Assembly: GCA_043811105.1 (NCBI GenBank)
Contig: JBDRNK010000015.1
Location: forward strand, 1-57,753
Direction: 5' to 3'
Source: CAZDDW01 sp043811105
Lineage (GTDB): Bacteria; Patescibacteriota; Patescibacteriia; UBA9934; CAZDDW01
Length of the DNA stretch: 57,753 bases
Position numbers and translations under genes: made by a program. Below are positions 8,872 through 17,123 of the stretch, piece after piece. The notes beneath the pieces are model-generated. The model did no database searches. It saw only the letters and a program-made list of their open reading frames with translations, and was not told the DNA's origin. Within the stretch, counting starts at the first letter, position 1. Each line of letters opens with the position of its first letter.

Positions 8872-9560
8872 AAAAGATAGGACTCGGTTCTCAGGGTGTC
8901 CGGGAAACTGCATGCGGCCTTTTCTTGTCTGGCCGAACCTGCATCCCCGGAATGGTCCCTGATTACCGTTGCCCGGCATACCGACGCTCCACTAGTTGGA
9001 CGCGACTGTAGCCTGGCGGGTCGGTACCGAGTTCTGGTTAAGTAGTGAGCAGCCTCAGAAAGCTCACCATGTGTCGTATACACGCACTTCTTTGTGCTCG
9101 GCCGGACAGGAGCGAATACCTGACCGGTGCGAGTTCTAGGGGGCGTGGCATCCCCTGGAAGCTCACGAGGAGTGTGATCCATGTTTGTTAGCAGCCAGGG
9201 TACGTACTCTGGATTCGCCTGCTGATGAATACTTAACCGTTCTGGAGTTGGATGGAGCCGGTGTATTTCGCCCAGCATAGCCGCGGCTTATAAAAGCCGG
9301 CTTGCGGGTTTCACCGCAGGCCTCCACGGCGTCGCGTTGCGACTGCACCGGCTCTGTCCACTCCTTCCTTTGATCAGGGATTTCCCCTGATCTCAACCCC
9401 GCTGCGAAAGGACGTAACTCCGCAGCATAACTCCTCGTGATCACACTGGACCCGAATCACGAGCACATCTCAGGGTCCCGTTGGGTTCACCTAGTCATCG
9501 CGACCTGGATTCCCAACGTACCACACCTCCCCGGCCACGTAGTCGGGGAGGTTTTTTATT
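8872..9560 (+). ncRNA. Large GC-rich structured RNA, family not recognised
   Basis: About 690 nt of sequence clearly richer in GC than its surroundings, with no convincing protein on either strand. Long nested helices can be read directly. 8892-8961 forms an arm (CAGGG/CCCTG, CCGGG/CCCGG, TGCA/TGCA, CGGCC/GGCCG). 9255-9263 pairs with 9346-9354 (GAGCCGGTG/CACCGGCTC). 9372-9379 pairs with 9385-9392. 9479-9485 pairs with 9512-9518. 9434-9441/9456-9463 (CTCGTGAT/ATCACGAG) interleaves with 9448-9453/9473-9478 (GGACCC/GGGTCC), an H-type pseudoknot. A strong terminator fixes the plus orientation. I looked for the RNase P core (GAGGAAAGTCC), the tmRNA 5' and tag regions and the SRP GGAAG motif and found none. 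The 5' end is approximate. Confidence 0.7.
9526..9560 (+). terminator. Terminator of the large structured RNA
   Basis: Stem CCTCCCCG (9526-9533) with CGGGGAGG (9544-9551), then TTTTTTATT. Confidence 0.9.
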
Positions 9561-9562
9561 TA

Positions 9563-9640
9563 GTTATGAGTTTTGAGTTATGAGTTATGAGTTTTTTGAA
9601 GACTCACAACTCAAAACTCCAAACTCAAAACTTTTCCACA
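9563..9640. repeat. Phrase-repeat inverted repeat
   Basis: Several imperfect copies of GAGTTTTGAGTTATGAG are followed by their complement as AACTCAAAACTCC units, so the transcript would fold into a long, weak hairpin. It separates the structured RNA from the glycerate kinase. Confidence 0.6.
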
Positions 9641-9701
9641 ACCGGTGTCTGACACCAGTTGGGGATAACTTGTATAACAAGCCAGTATCTTCTCTTTTTG
9701 G

Positions 9702-9707
9702 TATAAT
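9702..9707 (+). promoter_or_regulatory. -10 box for a leaderless glycerate kinase mRNA
   Basis: TATAAT ends 7 nt before the ATG at 9715. An earlier in-frame ATG at 9706 overlaps the -10 box and is unlikely to be transcribed. Confidence 0.55.
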
Positions 9708-9714
9708 GAAACAG

Positions 9715-11010
9715 ATGTCAAAGAAACATATTATCCAGAATTATCAAAAACTTGCCACAACTAAGTTGCGCAAGGATGCTTTGAATATTGTTGAAGCTGG
9801 ATTACAAGCGATCAACACTAAACAGGTTGTTAATCAAGCAGTCAAGCTCAAAGGTTCAATTCTTAAGGTTCAAGGCCAGCGATATGATTTAAAGAAATTT
9901 AATCGTGTTTTTATTATCGGCGTAGGAAAGGCCTCATATGATGCCACCAAAGAACTTGAACGCATACTTGGATCCAAAATCACTGGCGGAATTGTGATTG
10001 ACCTCAAACCTGGAAAATTAAAGCGGCTTGAGTATGTTCAAGGAACCCATCCTTTGCCATCTGCTAAAAACATTCAGGCCACAAAGAAGATAATCGAGCT
10101 TTTAAATTTTTGCACTTCTCTTGATCTAATTATCACTATTGTTTCTGGTGGCGGATCAGCTTTACTGGCGCAACCTGTTCATTTGAACAGCAATCATTTA
10201 ATCAAGATTAATGATTATTTACTTCGGTCAGGTGCTTCTATCCATGAGATCAATACTGTGCGCAAGCATTTTTCTTTGATTAAGGGCGGACAGTTTGCAC
10301 GCTTTGCTCATCCAGCCACTTTGGTCGGACTTATTTTTTCAGATGTGCCAGGCGATGATTTAAGTGTGATTGCTTCTGGTCCGACAGTTATGGATAAGAC
10401 AACAGTACTTGATGCACAACGGATAATAAAGAAGTACAAGATATTTGATAAGTGCAAGGTTCCATATTCTGAACTCATTGAAACTCCAAAAGAAAAAAAA
10501 TATTTTAAGCGGGTGCAAAACTATTTGCTGGTTAATAATCAGGTTGCCACAGAAGCGATGCAACGAAAAGCTAAAGAGCTGGGGTATCGTGTATGTTTAT
10601 TATCAAATGAACTTGAAGGCGAGGCTTCAAAAGTGGGGGCTGATCTGGCTAAGCAGGCTAAACCCGGTCAAGCTTTAATTGCAGCTGGCGAGACCACGGT
10701 AACAGTTCGTGGAAAAGGCAAGGGAGGTCGGAATCAAGAGTTGATTCTAGGCTCGATCGCAAAATTGCCACCAGATACTCTAGTTTGTTCAGTCGCAAGC
10801 GATGGGATCGACAACACACCAGTGGCCGGAGCTTTTATTGATGAACAAGTTTTAGAATCAATTAAAACACGCAAGTTGGATCCAAAAACGGCGCTGAAAA
10901 CCAATGATTCATATCCGTTTTTTCAGAAATTAGAGTGTCAAATCAAGACTGGAAAAACTGGAGCGAACGTGTCGGATTTGATGTTGGTGTTGCGGGATCG
11001 ACAAGCGTAA
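9715..11010 (+). CDS. Glycerate 2-kinase (DUF4147/MOFRL family)
   Basis: 431 residues from the ATG at 9715. The upstream frame reads through a low-complexity hairpin and a -10 box, so it is not protein. The N-terminal DUF4147 domain shows VFIIGVGKASYDA and the phosphate-binding VSGGGSALLAQP. The C-terminal MOFRL domain shows AAGETTVTVRGKGKGGRNQE and ASDGIDNTPVAGA. The enzyme phosphorylates D-glycerate to 2-phosphoglycerate, linking sugar-acid breakdown to lower glycolysis. The last codons (RDRQA and TAA) are formed by a REP element whose GTAA loop supplies the stop. The family is confident; the exact substrate is inferred. Confidence 0.9.
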   Translation: MSKKHIIQNYQKLATTKLRKDALNIVEAGLQAINTKQVVNQAVKLKGSILKVQGQRYDLKKFNRVFIIGVGKASYDATKELERILGSKITGGIVIDLKPGKLKRLEYVQGTHPLPSAKNIQATKKIIELLNFCTSLDLIITIVSGGGSALLAQPVHLNSNHLIKINDYLLRSGASIHEINTVRKHFSLIKGGQFARFAHPATLVGLIFSDVPGDDLSVIASGPTVMDKTTVLDAQRIIKKYKIFDKCKVPYSELIETPKEKKYFKRVQNYLLVNNQVATEAMQRKAKELGYRVCLLSNELEGEASKVGADLAKQAKPGQALIAAGETTVTVRGKGKGGRNQELILGSIAKLPPDTLVCSVASDGIDNTPVAGAFIDEQVLESIKTRKLDPKTALKTNDSYPFFQKLECQIKTGKTGANVSDLMLVLRDRQA

Positions 11011-11017
11011 GCTTGTC
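10994..11017 (+). repeat. REP unit overlapping the stop codon of glycerate kinase
   Basis: Head GGGATC, stem GACAAGC/GCTTGTC, loop GTAA. Same architecture as the transposase-flanking REPs but with a different, still fully paired stem. Confidence 0.85.
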
Positions 11018-11154
11018 ATTTAAATACACCTGTTGATAGCTTACTAGCCAATAAGCTTAAAATAAGCTAGACTATACTTGTGATAAGCTTGGCTTGTGGA
11101 TAACCAGGCTTAAGCACCCTTAAATACATAATAAATCACTTAAATAAGATAAAT

Positions 11155-11340
11155 ATGGGAGATGACAAGTACGCCGGCACAATCGGTTATTGTGTCAAAT
11201 GCAAAGAAAAAAGAGAGATGAAGGATGCAGAGAAAGTAGATATGCCAGCAAAGGGTGGTGGAACACGTCCAGCGTTGAAGGGAAAGTGTTCTGTCTGTGA
11301 CTGTGGAATGTTTAAGATTCTACCTAAGTCAGAGGCATAA
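11155..11340 (+). CDS. Small zinc-ribbon protein, DUF5679-like
   Basis: 61 residues. YCVKCKEKREM at the N-terminus and GKCSVCDCGMFKI at the C-terminus give two CxxC knuckles, and the central GGGTRPALKGKC matches the small DUF5679-type ribbons widespread in Patescibacteria. The family is thought to bind zinc; no role is established. No ribosome binding site is visible and the upstream region is AT-rich, so translation may be leaderless. It stands alone, followed by a bidirectional terminator. Confidence 0.8.
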   Translation: MGDDKYAGTIGYCVKCKEKREMKDAEKVDMPAKGGGTRPALKGKCSVCDCGMFKILPKSEA

Positions 11341-11377
11341 GAAGAAAGTTTCAAGTTTCAAGTAACAAGTTTCAAGT

Positions 11378-11417
11378 AAAAAACAGCTCGGGTAAGCGCC
11401 TTGAGCTGTTTTTGTTT
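11378..11417. terminator. Bidirectional terminator between convergent genes
   Basis: AACAGCTC/GAGCTGTT hairpin with A run on the left and T run on the right. Direct repeats of CAAGTTTCAAGT lie just before it (11349-11377). Confidence 0.8.
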
Positions 11418-12086
11418 TTAGAATCCTAGACCGGTTACCAAGCGCAAGCTGTGTGCACTGGTTTCTGGTACAAGATAGTATTGAAGTTCTGTGTGAAAAG
11501 GACCAAAGGTTGTTCCAATGTGTGGGCCAAGGATGATGCTCTGGTATACTTGCTCAGCTTGTAGACCAACGTTCAAGTATGGCTTGATCAGGTATGAAGC
11601 TTTGTAAAAACAGTAGAGTTCGGCTTGTTTAAGTTCGTGGTTAAAGTAACCATCGATTTGAGCCGAGATTTCCAGACGCTCTTGTTCAAACGAGAATTCG
11701 ATCCAAAGCGAGGCAATGAATCCAGGGGCTGGCTTTGTTTCGATTTCTCCGTTTACCTTGAACTCGTATTCAAACCAGCCGTTTACCAGACCGATCATTG
11801 GTGAGATCGTTACCCAGTCAGCTGGTAGGAACGAGGGTCCAAAGTAGGCGTAGCCGAGACTGTCTTTGCTTGAGCTGTTGCCAAAGTAGATCAGGGTAGC
11901 TGTGATAGCCAGACGGTCCTGAATCACAGGAACCTGAGTTGCCAAGTACGGCTGGATTTCGAACCCAGCCCAAGCCAACGGATTTTCACTGGCTGCAGAA
12001 ACTGAGACATTGTCTTCTTGAGCAGCAGTTACATTTGCAGAAATCACTAAAAGTGAAAGCACGAGGATGAGTATAGTAAACTTCAT
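11418..12086 (-). CDS. Secreted protein with outer-membrane-barrel-like pattern
   Basis: 222 residues from the ATG at 12086, with AAGGAGG upstream. A signal peptide ends near residue 22 (VTAAQED). The mature part alternates polar and hydrophobic/aromatic residues in 8-12-residue stretches (YLIKPYLNVGLQAEQVY, FHTELQYYLVPE) and ends in Phe (RLVTGLGF), as outer-membrane beta-barrels do. Patescibacteria are regarded as lacking a classical outer membrane, so the resemblance is odd; a secreted beta-sandwich is an alternative. The promoter is at 12105-12133. No family recognised. Confidence 0.65.
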   Translation of the reverse strand: MKFTILILVLSLLVISANVTAAQEDNVSVSAASENPLAWAGFEIQPYLATQVPVIQDRLAITATLIYFGNSSSKDSLGYAYFGPSFLPADWVTISPMIGLVNGWFEYEFKVNGEIETKPAPGFIASLWIEFSFEQERLEISAQIDGYFNHELKQAELYCFYKASYLIKPYLNVGLQAEQVYQSIILGPHIGTTFGPFHTELQYYLVPETSAHSLRLVTGLGF

Positions 12087-12104
12087 TGTTTCCTCCTTGT
12101 CAGC

Positions 12105-12133
12105 ACCTTAGCTGTCTTTAAGCTTGTTGTCAA
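12105..12133 (-). promoter_or_regulatory. Promoter of the barrel-like protein gene
   Basis: Minus strand TTGACA (12128-12133), 17-nt spacer, TAAGGT (12105-12110), followed by the AAGGAGG ribosome binding site. Confidence 0.65.
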
Positions 12134-12153
12134 AATTATCCACAACAAAAAAT

Positions 12154-12171
12154 CCAACCTTAAAGGTTGGG
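12154..12171. repeat. Short palindrome CCAACCTTAAAGGTTGGG
   Basis: Near-perfect inverted repeat. Close relatives lie at 8854-8871 and 24511-24535; weaker ones (AACC-TTAGCGTT) lie at 50937 and 52870. Confidence 0.6.
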
Positions 12172-12264
12172 TAATATTGAATCTACTCGGTTCGTGGTTT
12201 TTATATTGACAGAATCGATAAATCTGTTAATATATCCAGCCTCTACAGATTCTAGAAAATAAGC

Positions 12265-12270
12265 TATAAT
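12265..12270 (+). promoter_or_regulatory. -10 box of the first long-hairpin leader
   Basis: TATAAT followed by 9 nt and then the ATG at 12280 that begins the leader element. Transcription would start at or next to that AUG. Confidence 0.55.
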
Positions 12271-12279
12271 ATACACGAT

Positions 12280-12418
12280 ATGCCCGGTAGTACAACTTTG
12301 AATATTAAGTAGCCGGGTGTAAATAAACAGGGTTGCTAAAAACCAACAAAGGCTTTTATTCTTAGCATCTATTATTAAGACAACTTGAGTCCAAAAATTC
12401 AAAGTTGTACTACCGGGT
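12280..12418 (+). ncRNA. Long-hairpin 5' leader, copy 1, with upstream mini-ORF
   Basis: A perfect 21-bp inverted repeat (12283-12303 with 12397-12417, starting CCCGGTAG) encloses ~93 nt and ends one base before the ATG of the next gene. An inner helix TGCTAA/TTAGCA (12334-12339, 12362-12367) is also possible. The element starts with an ATG that opens a 10-codon frame, MPGSTTLNIK, ending in TAG at 12312. A second copy with compensatory changes lies at 17943-18079 before an unrelated gene. Flanking TATG on both sides could also be a target-site duplication. Either a cis-regulatory RNA or a small inserted element. Confidence 0.75.
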
Positions 12419-13987
12419 ATGAGCAAACAGCTCGAAAAACTTATTTCAGCTATTGCTGAAGGACACACAGACCCAACCCCGCCTAAAGGCGAGGTTATTT
12501 CAGTTGATGAAACCGTTTCCAAAGCCGCATCGATTTATGAATCTGTGCGCAACACCCTTGAGTATGACGAAGTACATCGCTTACGCAGTAATGCGATCCG
12601 TCGCATTCTTAAGCGTCATCTTGATGGTGAAGAAGATATGTATGAGGTGGCTCGAGATTTGCTTCATGAATTGATCTGGGCCGGGTATTTGCCAAACAAT
12701 CAGATCGCCACTTCTGTAATCAATGAGTTAGCCGATGTTTTGGGTAAATACAGAAAACTGTTTCAAGTAGCCGGAAAACAAAAAGCTGATCCTGAGGAAA
12801 TGTCAGCTTGGTTACTGGACCTGTTATCAACTGAGGTTGAATATTTGATCAATCCTCCGCTTGAAGCAGAGGGGCTGGCAACTTATGCCTATACCGTAGC
12901 CAAATCTAAGATTGAGTGGAAATCCAGCTTGATAAGAAAAGAGGATCGCGAGATGCAACTGTTTTTGGCTATATACCGAACGTTGCTTCGTTCAAATATT
13001 GCGAGTTTGCGATATCGGGTATTTTTGCTGTTTTATCCTGAATGGCCAAAAGCTAGTCAGGCTTTGATTGAAGATATTGCTGGTAATCTGAGCAAGGTTC
13101 ATGATCATGTAGAAACCCAAGTTAATCATCCGGCCGCTGATTCCCTTAATCGTTTAGTTCGTCGTTATGTGATCATGTTTAATGTTTTGCATGACGTTAT
13201 TGTTAAGGATCCGGAACAAGCAATTGATACCCTAAGTACTGAGGCAGGTCTGAAAAAGGCAGTTAATCAAGCAGCAGCAACTCGATATAAAGATTTTTAT
13301 TCCAGAACCCGGCGCGGAATTATTCGAGCAGTAATTTTCTTGTTTTTTACTAAAATGTTGCTGGCTCTAGTTATCGAGCTACCTTATGATGTGGTTGTGC
13401 TTCAGACTACAAATTATATCCCTTTAATTACCAATATTATCTTTTTCCCAATCTTGCTGGGAATAATTGGAATGACCGTGTCTATTCCACAAAAAAAGAA
13501 CACGGAAATGATTTTTTCAACTTTAAAGGCTGTGCTTTATGGAGAAGGGGATATGTCGCTGGTTTATCGAACCAAACGTCCTTGGCGTTCAACTGCTGGA
13601 CGGATTTTTGATATCTTGTACCTGCTGATGTTTATTGTCTCCTATGGGTTGATTGCCTATGCTTTATATAAGGTTGATTTTAACACTTTGTCGATTTTCA
13701 TTTTCTTGTTCTTCTTGTCCTTGGTTATGTTCTTTGGGGTGCGAATTCGTATGACCAAACGTGATTTGTTGATTGTTAAGGGTCGTGGAGGAATTGGTGC
13801 TGCTTTATTCGATTTTTACTTTTTACCGATTATTCGGGCTGGACGCTGGATGGCTTTACGAGCACCGCGGATTAATGTCTTTTTGTTCTTCTTAGATTAT
13901 ATTGTTGAAGCACCGTTTAAAATGGCAATTGCTTTAATTGAGGGTTGGTTAGCGTTTATTCGGGAAAAGAAAGAGGAGATTGAGTAA
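12419..13987 (+). CDS. Hypothetical multi-pass membrane protein
   Basis: 522 residues. Residues 1-~295 are soluble and helical (LSAIAEGHTDPT..., long amphipathic stretches). About four membrane helices follow, near 300-320, 335-355, 405-425 and 430-450 (IFIFLFFLSLVMFFGVRI). A C-terminal amphipathic region ends in a charged tail. The ATG at 12419 is one base after the closing helix of the long-hairpin leader, with no ribosome binding site outside that helix. No family recognised. It is a monocistronic gene whose only visible control is the leader. Confidence 0.7.
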   Translation: MSKQLEKLISAIAEGHTDPTPPKGEVISVDETVSKAASIYESVRNTLEYDEVHRLRSNAIRRILKRHLDGEEDMYEVARDLLHELIWAGYLPNNQIATSVINELADVLGKYRKLFQVAGKQKADPEEMSAWLLDLLSTEVEYLINPPLEAEGLATYAYTVAKSKIEWKSSLIRKEDREMQLFLAIYRTLLRSNIASLRYRVFLLFYPEWPKASQALIEDIAGNLSKVHDHVETQVNHPAADSLNRLVRRYVIMFNVLHDVIVKDPEQAIDTLSTEAGLKKAVNQAAATRYKDFYSRTRRGIIRAVIFLFFTKMLLALVIELPYDVVVLQTTNYIPLITNIIFFPILLGIIGMTVSIPQKKNTEMIFSTLKAVLYGEGDMSLVYRTKRPWRSTAGRIFDILYLLMFIVSYGLIAYALYKVDFNTLSIFIFLFFLSLVMFFGVRIRMTKRDLLIVKGRGGIGAALFDFYFLPIIRAGRWMALRAPRINVFLFFLDYIVEAPFKMAIALIEGWLAFIREKKEEIE

Positions 13988-14236
13988 TCTTACTGGTCAG
14001 CCATGGGACTCAGACATCCTTTTTGTTCAGAGCACTCGGCCAGGCCAGAGTTTATCCTGTAAGAAAGGTTTCTGGCCTTGTTCGAGTTCCGCTGGACCAC
14101 AACCTATTATTATCATCCTGATCATTGGGTAGTGGGTCCAGCTCCACATGTCGTCACAAAAAGGATATCTTCGTCCTTTATAATGGCTGGCCGTCAATTC
14201 AGACCCTTTCTACCCTCTACCTTCTACTTTCAACTT
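13988..14236. other. Intergenic region with several hairpins
   Basis: No gene seen. It holds hairpins GGCCAG/CTGGCC near 14040-14075, an imperfect GCTGGACC/GGGTCCAGC arm at about 14090-14145, and AAAGGA/TCCTTT near 14160-14182. A TATAAT lies near 14180, then a pyrimidine phrase repeat (CTACC/CTTCT units) before the glycosidase start. A GTTCGAGTTCC resembles a T-loop, but no tRNA can be built around it. Confidence 0.4.
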
Positions 14237-15226
14237 ATGCGTAAACTTCGTAAAACTGATTTTATATTCTTGGGGGCAATGCTGGTCGGCATTTTTTTTA
14301 TTGCTTTATTTGGTTTGTTACGAAATGATTCTGAACAAGAGCTTGGAGTAACTTTTAGTGTTGCCTATGCCGAAGAGCTTGGTTTGAATCCGGGCGATGT
14401 GTTTATTGGGTTGTTAGATGAGGTTGGAGTACGTAAGTTCCGATTCCCGGTTTACTGGGATCGGATTGAAATAGCTCGTGGTCAATATGACTGGGGAGAA
14501 TTAGATTGGTATCTTTGGCAAGCCTCGATGCGTGATGATGTTGAGATAACTCTTGCTATTGGACAAAAAGTTCCACGCTGGCCAGAGTGCTGGTTACCAG
14601 ACTGGTTTGGACAAATATCAGAATCTGGACAAGCACAGGCAGTGTTAGAAATGATATCAGCCGTGGTGTCTCACATTGGATCAAATCCGGTTGTGGTTCG
14701 TTGGCAAGTAGAAAACGAGCCGTTTTTAGCTTTTGGTGAAGGTTGTCCGGCAATTACTTCAGAACGGCTGAATCAAGAAATTGATCTGGTTCGATCGCTT
14801 GATGATCGACCAATTCAGTTAACAGCCAGCGGTGAACAAGAGCCTTGGTTGGATATGGCAGTCCGAGCCGATGTGCTAGGAGTATCAATGTATCGCTTGG
14901 TTTACGATCAAATTGCGGGATTTGCTTTTTATCCGCTTAGTCCGGAATATTATCGAACCAAAGCTGGAGCCGCAGAACTTTTAGCTGATCAAGTGATTGT
15001 TTCCGAACTCCAGGCCGAACCATGGTTTTATAAGCCGATTGAAGAATTTAGTCTTGAGGAACAATATCAATCATTTGATGTCCAGGCGTTTCAGGACAAT
15101 GTTAAGTTTTCAGAACAGACCGGTTTAGACGAATCATATCTTTGGGGAGCTGAGTGGTGGTATTTTATGAAACAAGCTGGAGACGATCGGCACTGGGAAG
15201 CTGCCAAAGAGTTGTTTTATGAGTGA
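14237..15226 (+). CDS. Membrane-anchored clan GH-A glycoside hydrolase
   Basis: 329 residues from the ATG at 14237; upstream in-frame sequence is a pyrimidine phrase repeat and was excluded. A membrane anchor spans residues ~9-29. The rest is a TIM-barrel glycosidase: early KFRFPVYWDRIE, the acid/base in WQVENEP (Glu near 159), and a likely nucleophile Glu in VIVSELQAEPW near 256, in the usual order for clan GH-A (GH5/GH39-like). It probably cleaves beta-linked sugars at the cell surface; the substrate is unknown. The last 8 nt overlap the next gene, indicating translational coupling. Confidence 0.75.
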   Translation: MRKLRKTDFIFLGAMLVGIFFIALFGLLRNDSEQELGVTFSVAYAEELGLNPGDVFIGLLDEVGVRKFRFPVYWDRIEIARGQYDWGELDWYLWQASMRDDVEITLAIGQKVPRWPECWLPDWFGQISESGQAQAVLEMISAVVSHIGSNPVVVRWQVENEPFLAFGEGCPAITSERLNQEIDLVRSLDDRPIQLTASGEQEPWLDMAVRADVLGVSMYRLVYDQIAGFAFYPLSPEYYRTKAGAAELLADQVIVSELQAEPWFYKPIEEFSLEEQYQSFDVQAFQDNVKFSEQTGLDESYLWGAEWWYFMKQAGDDRHWEAAKELFYE

Positions 15227-17123
15227 GAAATATAAACCAGAAAATCCTGAACAAGACAAATCAATTCAGGCAGCCCAAGAACTGCAACAAGTTTTAGAGT
15301 CTCATAGAATGTTGCGTGAACGATTAGAAATTGAAATGCCAATAATAGAGCGCTCAGTCCGTATTTTAGCTGATGTAACAAATGATATGAGAACCGTTGA
15401 AGATTATTTTAATAACCCGCTTGGTTATGTCTTTTATCTAAAACTGTCTCGAGCCGGCTTTCCAAAGTCACCTAAATTGTTTCTTGATGCCATAAATTCA
15501 GAACTAGGAAAAGAGTTTGTTCAAGCAAGTGCGAAAGAGAAAAGAATAATGGTTGATCAAATGGGTGATCAGCAAAGACAAACAATAAGTGAAAAATATT
15601 GTTATCAGGGCAGGGAGATATATCAAGCAGCAGAGAGGCTAGGAAAAACACTACTTGGTAAATGGTTTAGTAATACTAATCATGACTGGGAACAACAATA
15701 TGGTTCTTACAATTGTTTTGTTCACAAAGAACCAGATGCGGAAACAAAAAGGGCTGTTATGGATATGCTTGATAATGTTAGCTTTGAAGGGTTGGAAATA
15801 GAACCGGCCCAAGTTGGACATTATTATGATACCTTCGTTCATGTTGAGCGAGGAATAAATACAGACGCCTTTCGTGCGTTATTGGGAGATGATTATCAAG
15901 AGAGATTACTGACTGTTATACCAGCAGATTTTAGGCAGGATCTAAACTCTTTGTCTGTTCTGGGACAATTACCATCAAGTAAGCTTTCTCAATCTTCTGC
16001 GGAACACCTGTATAAACTAAAAGTCGCGGCAACCTATAATCCAGAGGCGAAGGCTATTAGTCTTTTGGCTGATCCTGAGGCGGTTACGGTTTCAAGTATT
16101 CATCGAGATTTATTTCACGAAGCCCTTCATCATGTTAGTCATGACAAATTAACGGCTGAAATGTTACAGGCAAAAGCTGATTTTATTAAATCTGTGGCTC
16201 AATCTGCCAATCATTTTACATACTATATTCCATTAACCAACGCTCGATTTGATCATGTTTCTGGACTTGAAGAAGATTTTGTAGAAACCCTGGCCTGGTT
16301 TTTTACTAATCCGGAAATGCTTAAGAAAAAGAATCTGGAAAGATATCAAGCGGCTGAGCAAATATGTGCCAAGATATTTCCGAATCTTGATGTTCAAGAG
16401 GAGCGTCAGAAGATCAGAGTACGTAACAAAGAGGGGCGTAGGCGTTTTCTCAGTGACCCAACTTTGGTTAAACGTAGATTCGAGACTGAATTTGCTCGTG
16501 AACAGTCACTTTCGATTACTGCTATTTTTCCAACTATTAGTTATAGAACAATGGATTATCATACAATAAAAGGAAGACCAAATGAGTCTAGGGTCAGAAA
16601 AGTACCGCTATCTAATGACATAAGCAATACAATTGATTTGGTTTCCGAGTTTGATCAAAAAGGCCGTCTAAAGCAAGAATATTGTGCAAATGATCAGGTA
16701 AAAGTTTTTTGTGATCCTGAATACGATGAGCAAGGAAGGTTACTTTCCTTTACTTCTCAGGTAATGCAAACCCAAACCTTTTATGAGTATCAAGGCTCAG
16801 ATAAATATCCAAACAAAGCTACTTATGTTAGTAAGGGGGTGGCGGTTTATGAAAGTAACTTTGAGCACCAGGGCGACACTATTGTTGAAACACCGCAGGG
16901 TTTAGCCGGTCAATTACCAGAACAGAAATTAGTGTATAAGATAAAGTATGGGCGTATTAAATCTGTGCGCGGCCAGCTTCAGGGACAAGATGTTTTTCGT
17001 ATGGTTTGTGAATACGATCAACAAGGTAGAATTAGTAGCAAAACCTATGTAGATGAGTATGATCGAACGCTTTTAGAATATAATTATCCATACAAAGAAC
17101 AAAAACATGAACATGCAGCCTGA
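15219..17123 (+). CDS. Putative zinc metallopeptidase with C-terminal repeat region
   Basis: 634 residues. Near residue 300 the motif FHEALHH supplies HExxH, the zinc site of gluzincin-type peptidases, and a downstream helix EEDFVETLAWFF offers a plausible third ligand Glu. No signal peptide or membrane segment is seen, so it is probably cytoplasmic. The N-terminal ~280 residues are helical. The C-terminal ~200 carry repeated EYDQQGRISSK/EYDEQGRLLSF units resembling YD/RHS-type strands. It overlaps the glycosidase upstream and the 90-residue ORF downstream. The peptidase call rests on motif only. Confidence 0.55.
   Translation: MSEKYKPENPEQDKSIQAAQELQQVLESHRMLRERLEIEMPIIERSVRILADVTNDMRTVEDYFNNPLGYVFYLKLSRAGFPKSPKLFLDAINSELGKEFVQASAKEKRIMVDQMGDQQRQTISEKYCYQGREIYQAAERLGKTLLGKWFSNTNHDWEQQYGSYNCFVHKEPDAETKRAVMDMLDNVSFEGLEIEPAQVGHYYDTFVHVERGINTDAFRALLGDDYQERLLTVIPADFRQDLNSLSVLGQLPSSKLSQSSAEHLYKLKVAATYNPEAKAISLLADPEAVTVSSIHRDLFHEALHHVSHDKLTAEMLQAKADFIKSVAQSANHFTYYIPLTNARFDHVSGLEEDFVETLAWFFTNPEMLKKKNLERYQAAEQICAKIFPNLDVQEERQKIRVRNKEGRRRFLSDPTLVKRRFETEFAREQSLSITAIFPTISYRTMDYHTIKGRPNESRVRKVPLSNDISNTIDLVSEFDQKGRLKQEYCANDQVKVFCDPEYDEQGRLLSFTSQVMQTQTFYEYQGSDKYPNKATYVSKGVAVYESNFEHQGDTIVETPQGLAGQLPEQKLVYKIKYGRIKSVRGQLQGQDVFRMVCEYDQQGRISSKTYVDEYDRTLLEYNYPYKEQKHEHAA

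Noticed and set aside
8826..9444. Open frames of 150 and 93 codons on the minus strand across the structured RNA
   Set aside because: No ribosome binding site or recognisable domain, atypical composition, and the DNA is dominated by perfect helices with a plus-strand terminator.
8872..9560. RNase P RNA or tmRNA
   Set aside because: The conserved RNase P core and the tmRNA ends and tag could not be found on either strand; the length also exceeds both. A covariance search would settle it.
12160..12522. 120-codon minus-strand frame over the long-hairpin leader
   Set aside because: It crosses the leader stem and the start of the 522-residue gene, with no ribosome binding site and no domain.
14020..14115. 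tRNA suggested by GTTCGAGTTCC
   Set aside because: The sequences around it do not pair as T or acceptor stems, and no anticodon arm is present.
14078..14236. N-terminal extension of the glycosidase
   Set aside because: It would translate hairpins and a pyrimidine phrase repeat; the membrane anchor begins properly at 14237.
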